Source of the DNA: Bacillota bacterium
GTDB taxonomy: Bacteria; Bacillota; Clostridia; Acetivibrionales; DSM-1351
DNA: 22,005 nt
Direction of reading: 5' to 3'
Assembly (NCBI GenBank): GCA_023395575.1
Contig: JAEWZA010000300.1
Span: 1-22,005, forward strand
Part shown: positions 8,149-15,794 of the stretch, piece after piece
Position numbering within the stretch: position 1 is the stretch's first letter
Layout: every line of letters begins with the position of its first letter
The notes under the pieces: model-generated
Seen by the model: the letters and a program-made list of their open reading frames with translations, nothing else
What the model was told of the DNA's origin: nothing
Databases searched by the model: none
Translations under genes and position numbers: made by a program

Positions 8149-9219
8149 TTACTTTTGAATAAAAAATTCATTTTCATTAAATGTAACAACTTTATTTCTA
8201 CCTTTATCTTTTGCTCTGTAGAGGGCTAAATCAGCATGACTCACAGATTCTTCCCAACTTTTTCCATTATGCACAGCCACACCAACAGATACAGTTATAC
8301 TAGCTAGTTTTTCCACTGACTCTCTAATTCTCTCGGCAACATATTCTGCCTGCTGCAAATCACATTCATATAGCAGAACGAAAAACTCTTCTCCTCCCCA
8401 ACGTATTACAATATCGCTATCTCTTACACATGAATTCAATATTTCTGAAACTTGTCTAAGAAGAACGTCTCCAGCCTCGTGCCCAAATTCATCATTAACT
8501 CGCTTGAAATAATCAATGTCTACTAAAAGACAACAAATGTCTTTAACCCCTTTTGTAGCAATAAAATTACCATCTACAGAGGTTATACTTTTCATTTTAT
8601 TTCTATTATATAGGCCTGTTAGCGGATCACATTCACTGGCTCTTTCTAATTGCTTCTTAATCTTATAGTGGTCATAATAGACTAAGTTCATGGCATAGTT
8701 AGCCACAATACAAACAGTAATCAATGGAAGCATTAATGCCATAAATCCACCCAAATCTACATAATCAATAAAAAAACTCGATAGATAGATAAGTAATGGC
8801 AATCCACAGCAAGCAATTGAACTGCCCAAAAATGGTGTAGCATATGTAACTAAAAAGAACGCCAACATCCATTCTATATAGCCTTCCCCAGCATGAGATA
8901 TATCTGGTAGTATTGTTAGAAGCCATATATTATTGATAACAAGCAAATAAAGCAATCCATATGATAACCAGAACATAACTAAATAGTTAGTTTGCTTTCT
9001 GGCTATTAACAAAAAAACCCCAAGAGGAAGAATAACCCACAGTCTATTAAATAAAGTCTCATAGGGAAAAGCTCCAATAATTACTCCATCTGAAATAATG
9101 CTGAGTACATCTGCAAAAACCCCACAAACTAAAACCCATAGGTTAAATTTAGAATAATACTCGTATTTAGTCTGGAGATAATCCTTACGTAAATTTCCTT
9201 TCAAAGTCAGAAAACCCAT
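8149..9219 (-). CDS. Membrane-bound diguanylate cyclase (GGDEF)
   Basis: A 356-residue enzyme expected to make cyclic di-GMP from two GTP. Residues 26-182 hold about six or seven hydrophobic helices, forming a membrane sensor without a named domain. A short linker (183-197) leads to the GGDEF domain, starting at DPLTGLYNR. The active-site loop is GGEEF (275-279). The metal-binding Asp234 lies in LLVDIDYFKRVND, and the inhibitory site RDSD (266-269) sits five residues before GGEEF, so product inhibition is expected. No EAL or HD-GYP partner is seen in the window. AAAGGA lies 7 bases before the ATG at 9219. The signal is unknown. It appears to be a single-gene unit, since the downstream gene has its own promoter. 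Confidence 0.92.
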   Translation of the reverse strand: MGFLTLKGNLRKDYLQTKYEYYSKFNLWVLVCGVFADVLSIISDGVIIGAFPYETLFNRLWVILPLGVFLLIARKQTNYLVMFWLSYGLLYLLVINNIWLLTILPDISHAGEGYIEWMLAFFLVTYATPFLGSSIACCGLPLLIYLSSFFIDYVDLGGFMALMLPLITVCIVANYAMNLVYYDHYKIKKQLERASECDPLTGLYNRNKMKSITSVDGNFIATKGVKDICCLLVDIDYFKRVNDEFGHEAGDVLLRQVSEILNSCVRDSDIVIRWGGEEFFVLLYECDLQQAEYVAERIRESVEKLASITVSVGVAVHNGKSWEESVSHADLALYRAKDKGRNKVVTFNENEFFIQK

Positions 9220-9619
9220 TTACTTTTCCTTTCTCTGATAGCTAAACTCAGTGAGATGTTATTAATAATTAATATATGCAACTATTTATCAAGAAAATAT
9301 CCATACTTTTCACCTCATTATTTCAAAATATCTAATTACAGGCTTTAGTTATTGTATTTCGTCAAACTTTCCATTGATAATTTGAACCTGCAATTTTCAA
9401 TTGGAATAAGTGATTTTATTTAAATCACTATATTTTTACTAAATTTATTCAATATGTTATATTATACCAAGATAATTTATATTTTTCTACAATATATTAA
9501 AAAATGCAGCCAAATTTTATTGACTGCATTCAACAATTTATTCAAATCATATGGTATCATTGCCTTATTTCACATATATTCTTTTTCATAAAATCAATTA
9601 TTTGCTGCTATGTTCGAAT
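9220..9619. other. Intergenic region upstream of the GGDEF gene
   Basis: 400 very AT-rich bases. The left part should contain the GGDEF promoter; TTGATA near 9275-9280 on the minus strand is a possible -35, but the -10 is ambiguous. The right part holds the terminator of the acyltransferase gene (9503-9530). A rightward open frame here overlaps the acyltransferase gene in antisense and looks spurious. I see nothing else. Confidence 0.5.
9503..9530 (-). terminator. Terminator of the acyltransferase gene
   Basis: Arms AATGCAG (9503-9509) and CTGCATT (9524-9530) pair over 7 bp around a 14-base loop. On the minus strand the hairpin is followed by a run of T. It lies about 90 bases beyond the acyltransferase stop. 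Confidence 0.6.
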
Positions 9620-10660
9620 TCAAGTATCAATTTTACTTACCTTGGATTGTCTTAGCGCAAATGGTTTTGTTGTAGCAGTTATTTTTTGGATTATTAGTGT
9701 GTCTAATTTATTTAGAACTGTTGCAATAACTAATGTTCCTAAGATAACCATTAAGATATACATACCTGACGATACTCTGAGATTCAGAACATTAAACACG
9801 CTCATTACAAATCCATGCAATAAGAATACTTCATAAGAAATTTTTCCTAAATATTTCGTGAAAACATTACCAATTCTAAAATGTACTGTAACTGTAAACA
9901 CTAACATAATTATAAAAATTCCCAGAATTATTCTTAAAATATAATCTCCAGTGAAAAGGACATATTTATACTTTAAATATGCGATGCCTAAAACTCCAGA
10001 TATTACAGCTAATATCCCAATTTTAACTGCGTAGTGCTTTTCAACCTTTTCTTTAAATTTCTCTATTATATTTGCAAAAATTATACCATACATAAAGCCC
10101 AAGGATTCAGTCTGCCATTTTAAAATAATATTCTCAAATCCAAAAAAATCATTTGCTATTTGACCCACAAAACTATATAAAATAACAAATCCACATATCA
10201 ATATATCCCTGTACTTATTGCTAATATATTTGTGAGATAAATAAAATATAATATAAAACATAAATATTACAAATACAAAATTTGTTCCACCATAAAAAAC
10301 TTTAAAACCACATATGGATTTTAGTAAACATATAATTATATATGGTGTTAATAGCGCTAAAACTCGTTTGCGGAAAAAATTATTTAGATATCCCTCCTTA
10401 TTCTTTACGCTCCAGGTTAATCCATATGCAGAAAACATAAAAAATAAAGTCACACATATGTATCCAAAGCTACCTGCAGCATTTTGAACAGCATTTCCGT
10501 GTCCATATGGGATATGAACTAAAATTACAATTATACAGCATAAGCCTTTTAATACCGTTGTATAATCTTTGTTAAAAAAATGATTTGTATCCTTTGTATA
10601 TGCGAGTCCATATACTGCTATAAATGCATATACTGCTAAAATAGCTAATGTTATCAGCAT
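9620..10660 (-). CDS. Acyltransferase family 3 (membrane O-acyltransferase)
   Basis: A 346-residue integral membrane protein with about ten hydrophobic helices, the size and pattern of the acyltransferase-3 (OafA/OatA/YrhL) family. These proteins carry acetyl or other acyl groups across the membrane onto sugars of surface polysaccharides or peptidoglycan. His49 in CCIIVILVHIPYGHG corresponds to the essential His of the first conserved helix, and FFRKRVLALLTPY matches the conserved basic motif that follows helix 3. There is no SGNH domain at the C-terminus. I start it at the ATG at 10660, with GGAGGG 4 bases upstream; the GTG at 10672 overlaps that site. The acceptor is not indicated, as no polysaccharide genes surround it. 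It is a single gene closed by the hairpin at 9503-9530. Confidence 0.85.
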   Translation of the reverse strand: MLITLAILAVYAFIAVYGLAYTKDTNHFFNKDYTTVLKGLCCIIVILVHIPYGHGNAVQNAAGSFGYICVTLFFMFSAYGLTWSVKNKEGYLNNFFRKRVLALLTPYIIICLLKSICGFKVFYGGTNFVFVIFMFYIIFYLSHKYISNKYRDILICGFVILYSFVGQIANDFFGFENIILKWQTESLGFMYGIIFANIIEKFKEKVEKHYAVKIGILAVISGVLGIAYLKYKYVLFTGDYILRIILGIFIIMLVFTVTVHFRIGNVFTKYLGKISYEVFLLHGFVMSVFNVLNLRVSSGMYILMVILGTLVIATVLNKLDTLIIQKITATTKPFALRQSKVSKIDT

Positions 10661-11012
10661 CTTACCCTCCACGACCTATTTAGGCAAACAAATTTTGCAA
10701 AACTTTTAGAATAGAAGCTCTACTACACCTGCAAAGCACTTGTGGGCTTTTGTAACCCAAAATGCACTAAGTTTGTACACATTATGTTATCGAGCTTATA
10801 ATCAGTCTATCACAAAAGCACTTCTTGTATCCATTATTTCCCTATTTGAATATAAAAGTCTTATACCATTACAAGCTCTAGCCTTGGCAATTGATAGCAT
10901 ATCAAAGAAAAAAATATATTGTTATTTACCAATCGGCTTTTTCCATTTTATGTACCAGCAGTGCTCTAAAGTGTTTGCCTTGCCTAAATTTTTGGAGAGT
11001 CATTAACAGGTC
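10661..11012. other. Intergenic region, no supported gene
   Basis: About 350 bases. The left edge holds the upstream region of the acyltransferase gene. A rightward open frame at 10740-11006 (88 codons, TTG start) has no ribosome binding site and resembles no family. The minus strand shows short protein-like stretches in different frames, which may be decayed coding sequence, but I cannot name it. Confidence 0.4.
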
Positions 11013-11399
11013 TCACACTGTTATCTCAACTCGGTTGCCCTCTGGGTCTGAAACACAGCTTTCATAGTAGCCATCTCCTGTATGTCTCACTGGACTTAAC
11101 AATTCATAACCATCGGCTACAATTTCCTCTGTCAGTATACGCACATTTTCCTCACTTCCCACAGAAAAGGCTATATGACTCCATCCATTTACCTTATCCA
11201 TATTTTCACGAAGCACTAATTCATTATGCGCCATTATTTCCATTCTAGCACCCGACGAAAATGTAATAAAATAGCTCTGAAAGCCTTTTGAATTTATATA
11301 TTTATCATTGCTCTTCCCATCAAAATATTTCTCATAAAATGCTCTGGCTCTTTCAATGTCTTTTACGTAAAGTGCTACATGTGTTATGTAGGATTTCAT
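11013..11399 (-). CDS. VOC-superfamily (glyoxalase-like) protein
   Basis: A 128-residue protein made of two beta-alpha-beta-beta-beta modules of the vicinal-oxygen-chelate fold. It opens with ITHVALYVKDIERARAFYEKYF, the usual glyoxalase I-like start. Possible metal ligands in the four standard places are His7, Glu54, His75 (WSHIAFSV) and Glu125 (NRVEITV), so it is probably an active metalloenzyme. The family includes lactoylglutathione lyases, dioxygenases and resistance proteins, and the exact reaction cannot be told. AGGAGG lies 7 bases before the ATG. It begins 54 bases after the DpnI-like gene on the same strand with no terminator between, so it may be the last gene of that transcript, although it need not share its function. 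Confidence 0.85.
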   Translation of the reverse strand: MKSYITHVALYVKDIERARAFYEKYFDGKSNDKYINSKGFQSYFITFSSGARMEIMAHNELVLRENMDKVNGWSHIAFSVGSEENVRILTEEIVADGYELLSPVRHTGDGYYESCVSDPEGNRVEITV

Positions 11400-11453
11400 T
11401 GTTTTGCCTCCTATTAATTTAATTCACTTTTATCGGTGCTTTCTACACTTTAA

Positions 11454-12221
11454 TCAAATCTTACGATAATGTCCACGACAATTAAATTCTATAATTCCTT
11501 TATCTCTCAACACCTGTAACTGCTGACGAATTTTTTCCTTAACATGTTTGTTTTCTGGGTGTTTTGCAGCTAATTGTTCCTCAAACCAATATACCTGTTC
11601 TAAGGTAAAATCCCTGCTATCAATTTTATTTATACAATTCAAAATATCTAGAATCCATCCTCTTGCATCCAGCTTATATTGACTAATAAAATAAGTTCTT
11701 TTCACTTTAGATATGACAGCTTTTACTGATTGCTGCATTTCATTCTTTACAATAAATATTCGTCCCTCATCCGGAATCTGATTCAAGATAATATTGCATC
11801 CCACCCAGCCAGCTCTTCTCGCAGATTCAGCAAGTGGTTTCCTCTTTCTTATAATTTGCGTTGAAAAGAAATGTTTTGGAACCATAATTAAATTTTTTAC
11901 TTTTAAATCTAACTTATCATAATGCATAAAGAAAAAATTCGGATTATGAACAGATTCTATACGTTCGATCATAGCTGAATACGCACCATCATTTACTTTA
12001 TTAGTTATAGAACCTTTTTTGCTTTTTAATTCATACTCCTCTTTGCAGTGGGGACAATAAAAATCTGCGACTGGTCTGTTATTTTCAAACTGCCTAATAT
12101 ACTGACTTCCACAATATGGGCAGTATAAATTCTGGCTCACCCAATTCTCTGTGATTACTCGAATTTTTTGTGACTGACTATTATAATATTCTGCTATTTC
12201 TGTATCCATCTGCAAATTCAT
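11454..12221 (-). CDS. dpnC: DpnI-type methyl-dependent restriction endonuclease
   Basis: A 255-residue close relative of pneumococcal DpnI (254 residues), recognisable along its whole length. DpnI cleaves GATC only when the adenine is methylated, protecting cells against dam-modified DNA. Here the catalytic PD-(D/E)XK residues fall at the same numbers as in DpnI: Asp53, Glu64 and Lys66 in ADFYC and YELKSKKG. Two Cys pairs, CPYC (34-37) and CPHC (56-59), should bind zinc. The block RKPLAESARRAGWVGCNI (about 127-144) is nearly identical to DpnI. The C-terminal winged helix (about 185-255), ending IIEFNCRGHYRKI, is the second methyl-DNA reader. GGAG of its ribosome site overlaps the stop of the upstream methyltransferase gene, and the two are 4 bases apart. 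Specificity for G(m6A)TC is inferred from homology. Confidence 0.93.
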   Translation of the reverse strand: MNLQMDTEIAEYYNSQSQKIRVITENWVSQNLYCPYCGSQYIRQFENNRPVADFYCPHCKEEYELKSKKGSITNKVNDGAYSAMIERIESVHNPNFFFMHYDKLDLKVKNLIMVPKHFFSTQIIRKRKPLAESARRAGWVGCNIILNQIPDEGRIFIVKNEMQQSVKAVISKVKRTYFISQYKLDARGWILDILNCINKIDSRDFTLEQVYWFEEQLAAKHPENKHVKEKIRQQLQVLRDKGIIEFNCRGHYRKI

Positions 12222-12225
12222 AGAG

Positions 12226-13146
12226 TCACTCCATAACTGGTTGGAATAAAATATTATTGCCTAACCTTCGCTTTATTTTCTCTATATTTTCTTTCAATAT
12301 TTCTATCAAAATGCAATTTCTTTTTATACGTAGAGCAGCATCTCCAACCACACCACTTCCTGCGAAAGAATCAAGGACAATCTCCCCTTCATATGTAACA
12401 AACTGAAGGATCTGTTCACATAAACTCACTGGCAACTCACTTTGATGAATCCGGTCTTTCTTTGATACTGGCTGTACGTTGAACATGGTTGGAAGCATTC
12501 CATTACAACCACTCATATAACATTCTTCACCAGTTACATTGGACTTTTTCTTATCATACCGCATACTTCTTGCTTTACCTTTTGAAAAAATCATAACGTC
12601 CTGTGTATTTTTTGCTTTTCTGCCAGTATTACTTACAAAGCTTCCCTTTTTCCAAGTAACCTTTGAGTAATATATAAATCCTGCTTCTTTTGCATATTGT
12701 TTAATCTGATATAAATATTCGTAGTTGTTCTCATTTTCTGCCGGAAGAATCTCAACTAAAAAACAGCCCTCTTTTAGTACTCGTGCCTTTTCTTTGAAAT
12801 CTTCAAATGAGTACTTGAAGCAATCATAGACTGCGAATGCTCTTGTGCCGCCTTTATTTGATTTCATATCAAGCCAAGGATGGTCTGTAAGAATACAATC
12901 AATGCTATTATCCTCAAACATTGACAACTCTCTCCCATCTCCCTCTAATAATATGCAAGCTTCCTCATATGAATCAATTGTTCTATAAATACCTTTCGCT
13001 AATCGAATAAAACGAATACCCAAATTATCGTAAATTCTTGCTCTTATTGTTTCTTTTGGTTTGTCTGAATTATTTTCATATGCATCCTGTAGGGTAAACG
13101 TTTCTTTTTGTTTAAAACATTTAAATAGCTTTTCTGCTAAAATCAT
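12226..13146 (-). CDS. DNA methyltransferase (N6-adenine/N4-cytosine type) with N-terminal winged helix
   Basis: A 306-residue S-adenosylmethionine-dependent DNA aminomethyltransferase. Residues 1-57 look like a winged helix (helices at 3-11, 18-24 and 30-41, then FIRLAKGIYRTI as the wing). The catalytic motif IV is DHPW (88-91) instead of the usual DPPY, DPPW or SPPW. The SAM motif FAGSG (261-265) comes near the C-terminus. This order (IV, target recognition, I) is that of the beta class. Target sequence unknown. The ATG at 13146 is preceded 7 bases upstream by AGGAGG, so I prefer it to an in-frame TTG at 13194 that lies in the -10 element. It is translated with the DpnI-like gene, which starts 4 bases beyond its stop. 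Because DpnI attacks methylated GATC, it should not methylate GATC adenine unless expression is controlled. Confidence 0.85.
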   Translation of the reverse strand: MILAEKLFKCFKQKETFTLQDAYENNSDKPKETIRARIYDNLGIRFIRLAKGIYRTIDSYEEACILLEGDGRELSMFEDNSIDCILTDHPWLDMKSNKGGTRAFAVYDCFKYSFEDFKEKARVLKEGCFLVEILPAENENNYEYLYQIKQYAKEAGFIYYSKVTWKKGSFVSNTGRKAKNTQDVMIFSKGKARSMRYDKKKSNVTGEECYMSGCNGMLPTMFNVQPVSKKDRIHQSELPVSLCEQILQFVTYEGEIVLDSFAGSGVVGDAALRIKRNCILIEILKENIEKIKRRLGNNILFQPVME

Positions 13147-13156
13147 TCTTTTTCCT

Positions 13157-13191
13157 CCTATGATAAAAATGGATCTTGATCTTATCATAGG
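13157..13191. promoter_or_regulatory. Operator-like inverted repeat with two GATC sites
   Basis: CCTATGATAA (13157-13166) and TTATCATAGG (13182-13191) are a perfect 10-bp inverted repeat around a 15-base spacer. The spacer contains GATC at 13172-13175 and again at 13178-13181. The right half begins 2 bases from the -10 element, so transcription should start inside it. The left half overlaps the first bases of the Shine-Dalgarno sequence. This position suits a repressor site better than an RNA hairpin, because the message would lack part of one arm. Confidence 0.65.
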
Positions 13192-13193
13192 CA

Positions 13194-13199
13194 ATTATA
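13194..13199 (-). promoter_or_regulatory. -10 element of the methyltransferase-DpnI operon
   Basis: TATAAT on the minus strand at 13199-13194, about 48 bases before the ATG at 13146. No -35 hexamer resembling TTGACA is found 16-18 bases upstream. Instead an inverted repeat lies immediately upstream at 13223-13241, which suggests that the promoter needs an activator or is weak. Confidence 0.5.
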
Positions 13200-13222
13200 C
13201 AAATAAAGAGCTGTTTTTCATT

Positions 13223-13241
13223 CTTTCACAATAAGTGAAAG
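13223..13241. promoter_or_regulatory. Second inverted repeat upstream of the operon promoter
   Basis: CTTTCAC (13223-13229), five bases, then GTGAAAG (13235-13241) form a perfect 7-bp inverted repeat. It starts where the -35 element would end. It is sized for a dimeric helix-turn-helix regulator. Confidence 0.5.
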
Positions 13242-13642
13242 TTCCGTAAACCCAGTGAACATATAACTATACACAGGTAAAATTATATCATGGTTTGGAT
13301 GTTTTCTCACTAAAATTTTCCTGCTTATAATTATGCCTCTGTAGAAAAATATCACTTAAGAATTCCACCAATTATAAAAGTCCCTGATTTAAGAAGGTCT
13401 TGACATTACTTTATTCTCATTTTAATACCATTTCCCTATATACAGTACAGAATCTTATTACCAATTAAAAAAATTCATACTACATCATCTGAAAATCCGC
13501 TATCACAGCATTAAAAATGAATTTCACTGCTTCAAAGAAGTTTTTTATAATTTCGACATTCATATACAGCTCTCGTAATAGTAATTATCATATTTTAATT
13601 ATCGCCCCAATAAAACATAACATAGTTCTACACAAGCAACTT

Positions 13643-13815
13643 TCAATATTCTTGCTTTAAAGCTCTAATTGGTTTATAGACTTCATGAGAGTAAGGAAAT
13701 GCAGTTAATTTATCAGCCACCTCAATCATTTCCTCAGCCAGTTTGTTACAGAAATGATATCGCAATACTCATGACTAATATATCGAATAATATCATATTC
13801 ATAATTTGAAGACAT
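13643..13815 (-). pseudogene. RelE/ParE-family toxin remnant (frameshifted, truncated)
   Basis: On the minus strand, from ATG at 13815, the frame reads MSSNYEYDIIRYISHEYC and is then lost. A shifted frame continues with FCNKLAEEMIEVADKLTAFP and then YSHEVYKPIRALKQEY before TGA at 13643. Joined, this fits the RelE/ParE fold: the helical DYIA-like segment, then F.NKL...I..L..FP, then the start of the beta sheet. Where intact family members continue (RKL.VGNY.VFY), this copy stops. A deletion of roughly ten codons between the two parts would explain the shift. I see no convincing ribosome binding site and no intact antitoxin next to it. A dead toxin-antitoxin relic fits best; the family call rests on motif reading only. 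Confidence 0.5.
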
Positions 13816-13900
13816 TGGGATTTTTTGAGGATATAATTTTATTTTCTTCCTCTACGAATATAATACTTCTCAACCGTAGCCACCATAAAAATAAATAACA

Positions 13901-13952
13901 AAAAAGTTAGCTACCATTGATAAAACAACTCAAAAATTGTAGCTAACTTTTT
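13901..13952. terminator. Terminator downstream of guaA
   Basis: Arms AAAAAGTTAGCTAC (13901-13914) and GTAGCTAACTTTTT (13939-13952) are perfectly complementary over 14 bp with a 24-base loop. T-runs follow on both strands. On the minus strand it lies about 180 bases beyond the guaA stop and is the first strong stop for that transcript. Confidence 0.8.
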
Positions 13953-14086
13953 ATAGAATCATTAATTTATAAAATCTATCAGCATAAATCATTTCTAGAT
14001 ATCATTTACCTCGTTACACTAACTGTACCCGGCTTGCTGCATAGTCGCTCTGCTCACCTTCGCTCGCATTGCTCCTTGCGCTGCGC

Positions 14087-14135
14087 AATAAACGCCTTGC
14101 TTCTTCTGCCTTTGGGCAGCGCTTCGGCGTTTATT
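14087..14135 (-). repeat. GC-rich compound hairpin overlapping the guaA stop codon
   Basis: AATAAACGCC (14087-14096) and GGCGTTTATT (14126-14135) form a 10-bp inverted repeat. Inside it CTGCC/GGCAG pairs around TTTG, and GCGCTGC (14078-14084) can alternatively pair with GCAGCGC (14116-14122). The right arm includes the guaA stop codon (14131-14133). The surrounding 14020-14135 is far richer in G+C than its neighbours, with repeating GAGCGA-like units on the minus strand. It may stabilise the guaA message or be a small dispersed repeat. Confidence 0.6.
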
Positions 14136-15666
14136 CCCACTCAATAGTACTTGGTGGCTTACTTGTGATATCATACACAACTCTGTTGATGTTTTTACAC
14201 TCGTTTACTATACGGTTTGAAATCTTTTCCAATAAGTCATATGGAATTCTTGCCCAATCCGCAGTCATGAAGTCTGTGGTTGTTACTGCACGGAGTGCTA
14301 AAGTGTAGTCATAGGTTCTCTCATCACCCATAACACCAACGCTTCTCATGTTTGTTAGTACTGTGAAGTACTGATTTATGTCTCTTGATATACCAGCATT
14401 CTTAATTTCCTCACGGAAAATATAGTCTGTATCTCTTAGTGTATCAAGCTTTTCCTTTGTCAAATCGCCAATAACTCTGATAGCAAGTCCAGGTCCTGGG
14501 AATGGCTGTCTCCAAACTAAATCCTCTGGAATTCTAAGCTCTTCTCCGGCTTTTCTTACCTCATCCTTAAACAGATTTCTTAATGGCTCTATTATTTCCT
14601 TGAAATCAACATAATCAGGGAGTCCGCCAACATTGTGATGACTCTTTATTACAGCAGCATCACCATGTCCACTTTCAATAACATCAGGATAAATCGTTCC
14701 CTGAACCAAGAAATCTACAGTTCCTATCTTCTTTGCTTCATCTTCAAATACTCTTATAAATTCCTCACCAATAATCTTTCTCTTTCTTTCTGGATCAGAT
14801 ACGCCAGCAAGCTTTTCTAAAAATCTATCTTCACAATTTACACGAACCAAATTGATATCAAACTGCTTTCTGAATATTTGTTCAACCTCGTCGCCTTCAT
14901 TTTTTCTTAGAAGTCCATGGTCAACAAATATACATGTCAACTGCTTTCCTACTGCTTTGCTGATAAGTACGGCTGCTACAGATGAATCAACTCCACCCGA
15001 CAACGCGCAAAGCACCTTTTTGTCTCCAACCTTCTCCTTAATAGCTTTGATAGAGTTTTCAACAAACGCAGACATTTTCCAGTCACCCTTGCAGCCACAA
15101 ATGCTGTACAGGAAGTTTCGTAGCATTTCTTTTCCCTTTGGTGTATGCATTACTTCAGGATGGAATTGAACTGCATAAAATTTCTTCTCTTCATTCTGCA
15201 TTGCTGCTGTTGGACAGTTTGTTGATGTTGCAGTAACTTTAAAGCCCTCTGGTGCATTATCAACATAATATGTGTGGCTCATCCAGCAAGTTGTATTTTC
15301 ATCAACATCTTTGAAGAATGGCTGTGATTTATCAACACTAATATCAACTTTACCATATTCTCTCTGGGTTGCTGCTGCAACACTTCCGCCAAGCATCACA
15401 CTCATCAATTGCATACCATAGCAAATTCCAAGTACAGGAACTCCTAATTCAAAAATACCCGGGTCGCATTTTGGTGCCTTCTCATCTAGTACTGAAGCAG
15501 GTCCACCGGTAAAAATAATTCCTTTAGGATTGTATGACTTTATTCGTTCTATTGAAGCACTGTATGGAATAACCTCACAGTAAACATTTGCTTCTCTGAC
15601 ACGGCGTGCAATCAATTGATTATATTGACCGCCGAAATCAATTACCAAAACCATTTCATTGTTCAA
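14131..15666 (-). CDS. guaA: GMP synthase (glutamine-hydrolysing)
   Basis: A full-length 511-residue enzyme that turns XMP, glutamine and ATP into GMP, the last step of guanine nucleotide synthesis, in the cytoplasm. The N-terminal class I glutamine amidotransferase has Cys82 in GICYGMQ and His169 with Glu171 in FHPEV. The ATP-pyrophosphatase P-loop is SGGVDSS (223-229). The C-terminal dimerisation domain ends in the standard ITSKPPSTIEWE. The start is TTG at 15666, with GAGGAG 9 bases upstream; the next ATG is four codons inside and worse placed. A TATAAT at 15773-15778 on the minus strand may be the -10 element, without a clear -35. I found no purine riboswitch in the 130-base leader. It is a single gene. 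Confidence 0.97.
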   Translation of the reverse strand: MNNEMVLVIDFGGQYNQLIARRVREANVYCEVIPYSASIERIKSYNPKGIIFTGGPASVLDEKAPKCDPGIFELGVPVLGICYGMQLMSVMLGGSVAAATQREYGKVDISVDKSQPFFKDVDENTTCWMSHTYYVDNAPEGFKVTATSTNCPTAAMQNEEKKFYAVQFHPEVMHTPKGKEMLRNFLYSICGCKGDWKMSAFVENSIKAIKEKVGDKKVLCALSGGVDSSVAAVLISKAVGKQLTCIFVDHGLLRKNEGDEVEQIFRKQFDINLVRVNCEDRFLEKLAGVSDPERKRKIIGEEFIRVFEDEAKKIGTVDFLVQGTIYPDVIESGHGDAAVIKSHHNVGGLPDYVDFKEIIEPLRNLFKDEVRKAGEELRIPEDLVWRQPFPGPGLAIRVIGDLTKEKLDTLRDTDYIFREEIKNAGISRDINQYFTVLTNMRSVGVMGDERTYDYTLALRAVTTTDFMTADWARIPYDLLEKISNRIVNECKNINRVVYDITSKPPSTIEWE

Positions 15667-15794
15667 CTTTCACAGCTCCTCTTTGTAAAATATTAATTTA
15701 ATTATTATTGTAAAATAAAAGAATATCAAACACTCTTTTACACAAAACCACATTTGAATAAGTCTTCAATATATTATAACGAATTTTATTTGTT

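Larger units (their letters stand above)
13242..14130. other. Gene-poor region between the methyltransferase operon and guaA
   Basis: Nearly 900 bases without an intact gene. From 13242 to 13642 I see only AT-rich sequence. At 13643-13815 lies a broken toxin gene, at 13901-13952 a strong terminator, and at about 14020-14135 an unusually GC-rich stretch with a hairpin. This makes it a likely landing and decay zone for accessory DNA beside the restriction island. Confidence 0.55.

Noticed and set aside
9504..9836. 110-codon rightward frame over the acyltransferase 3' end
   Set aside because: Antisense to a well-supported gene and it runs through its terminator.
10740..11006. 88-codon rightward open frame
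   Set aside because: TTG start, no ribosome binding site, no recognisable motif; the composition looks like chance in AT-rich DNA.
13157..13191. RNA hairpin sequestering the methyltransferase ribosome site
   Set aside because: The -10 ends 2 bases before the repeat, so the transcript would begin inside the first arm and could not form the full stem. A DNA operator is favoured.
15667..15794. Purine riboswitch before guaA
   Set aside because: The leader is short and AT-rich and lacks the conserved junction and loop sequences.
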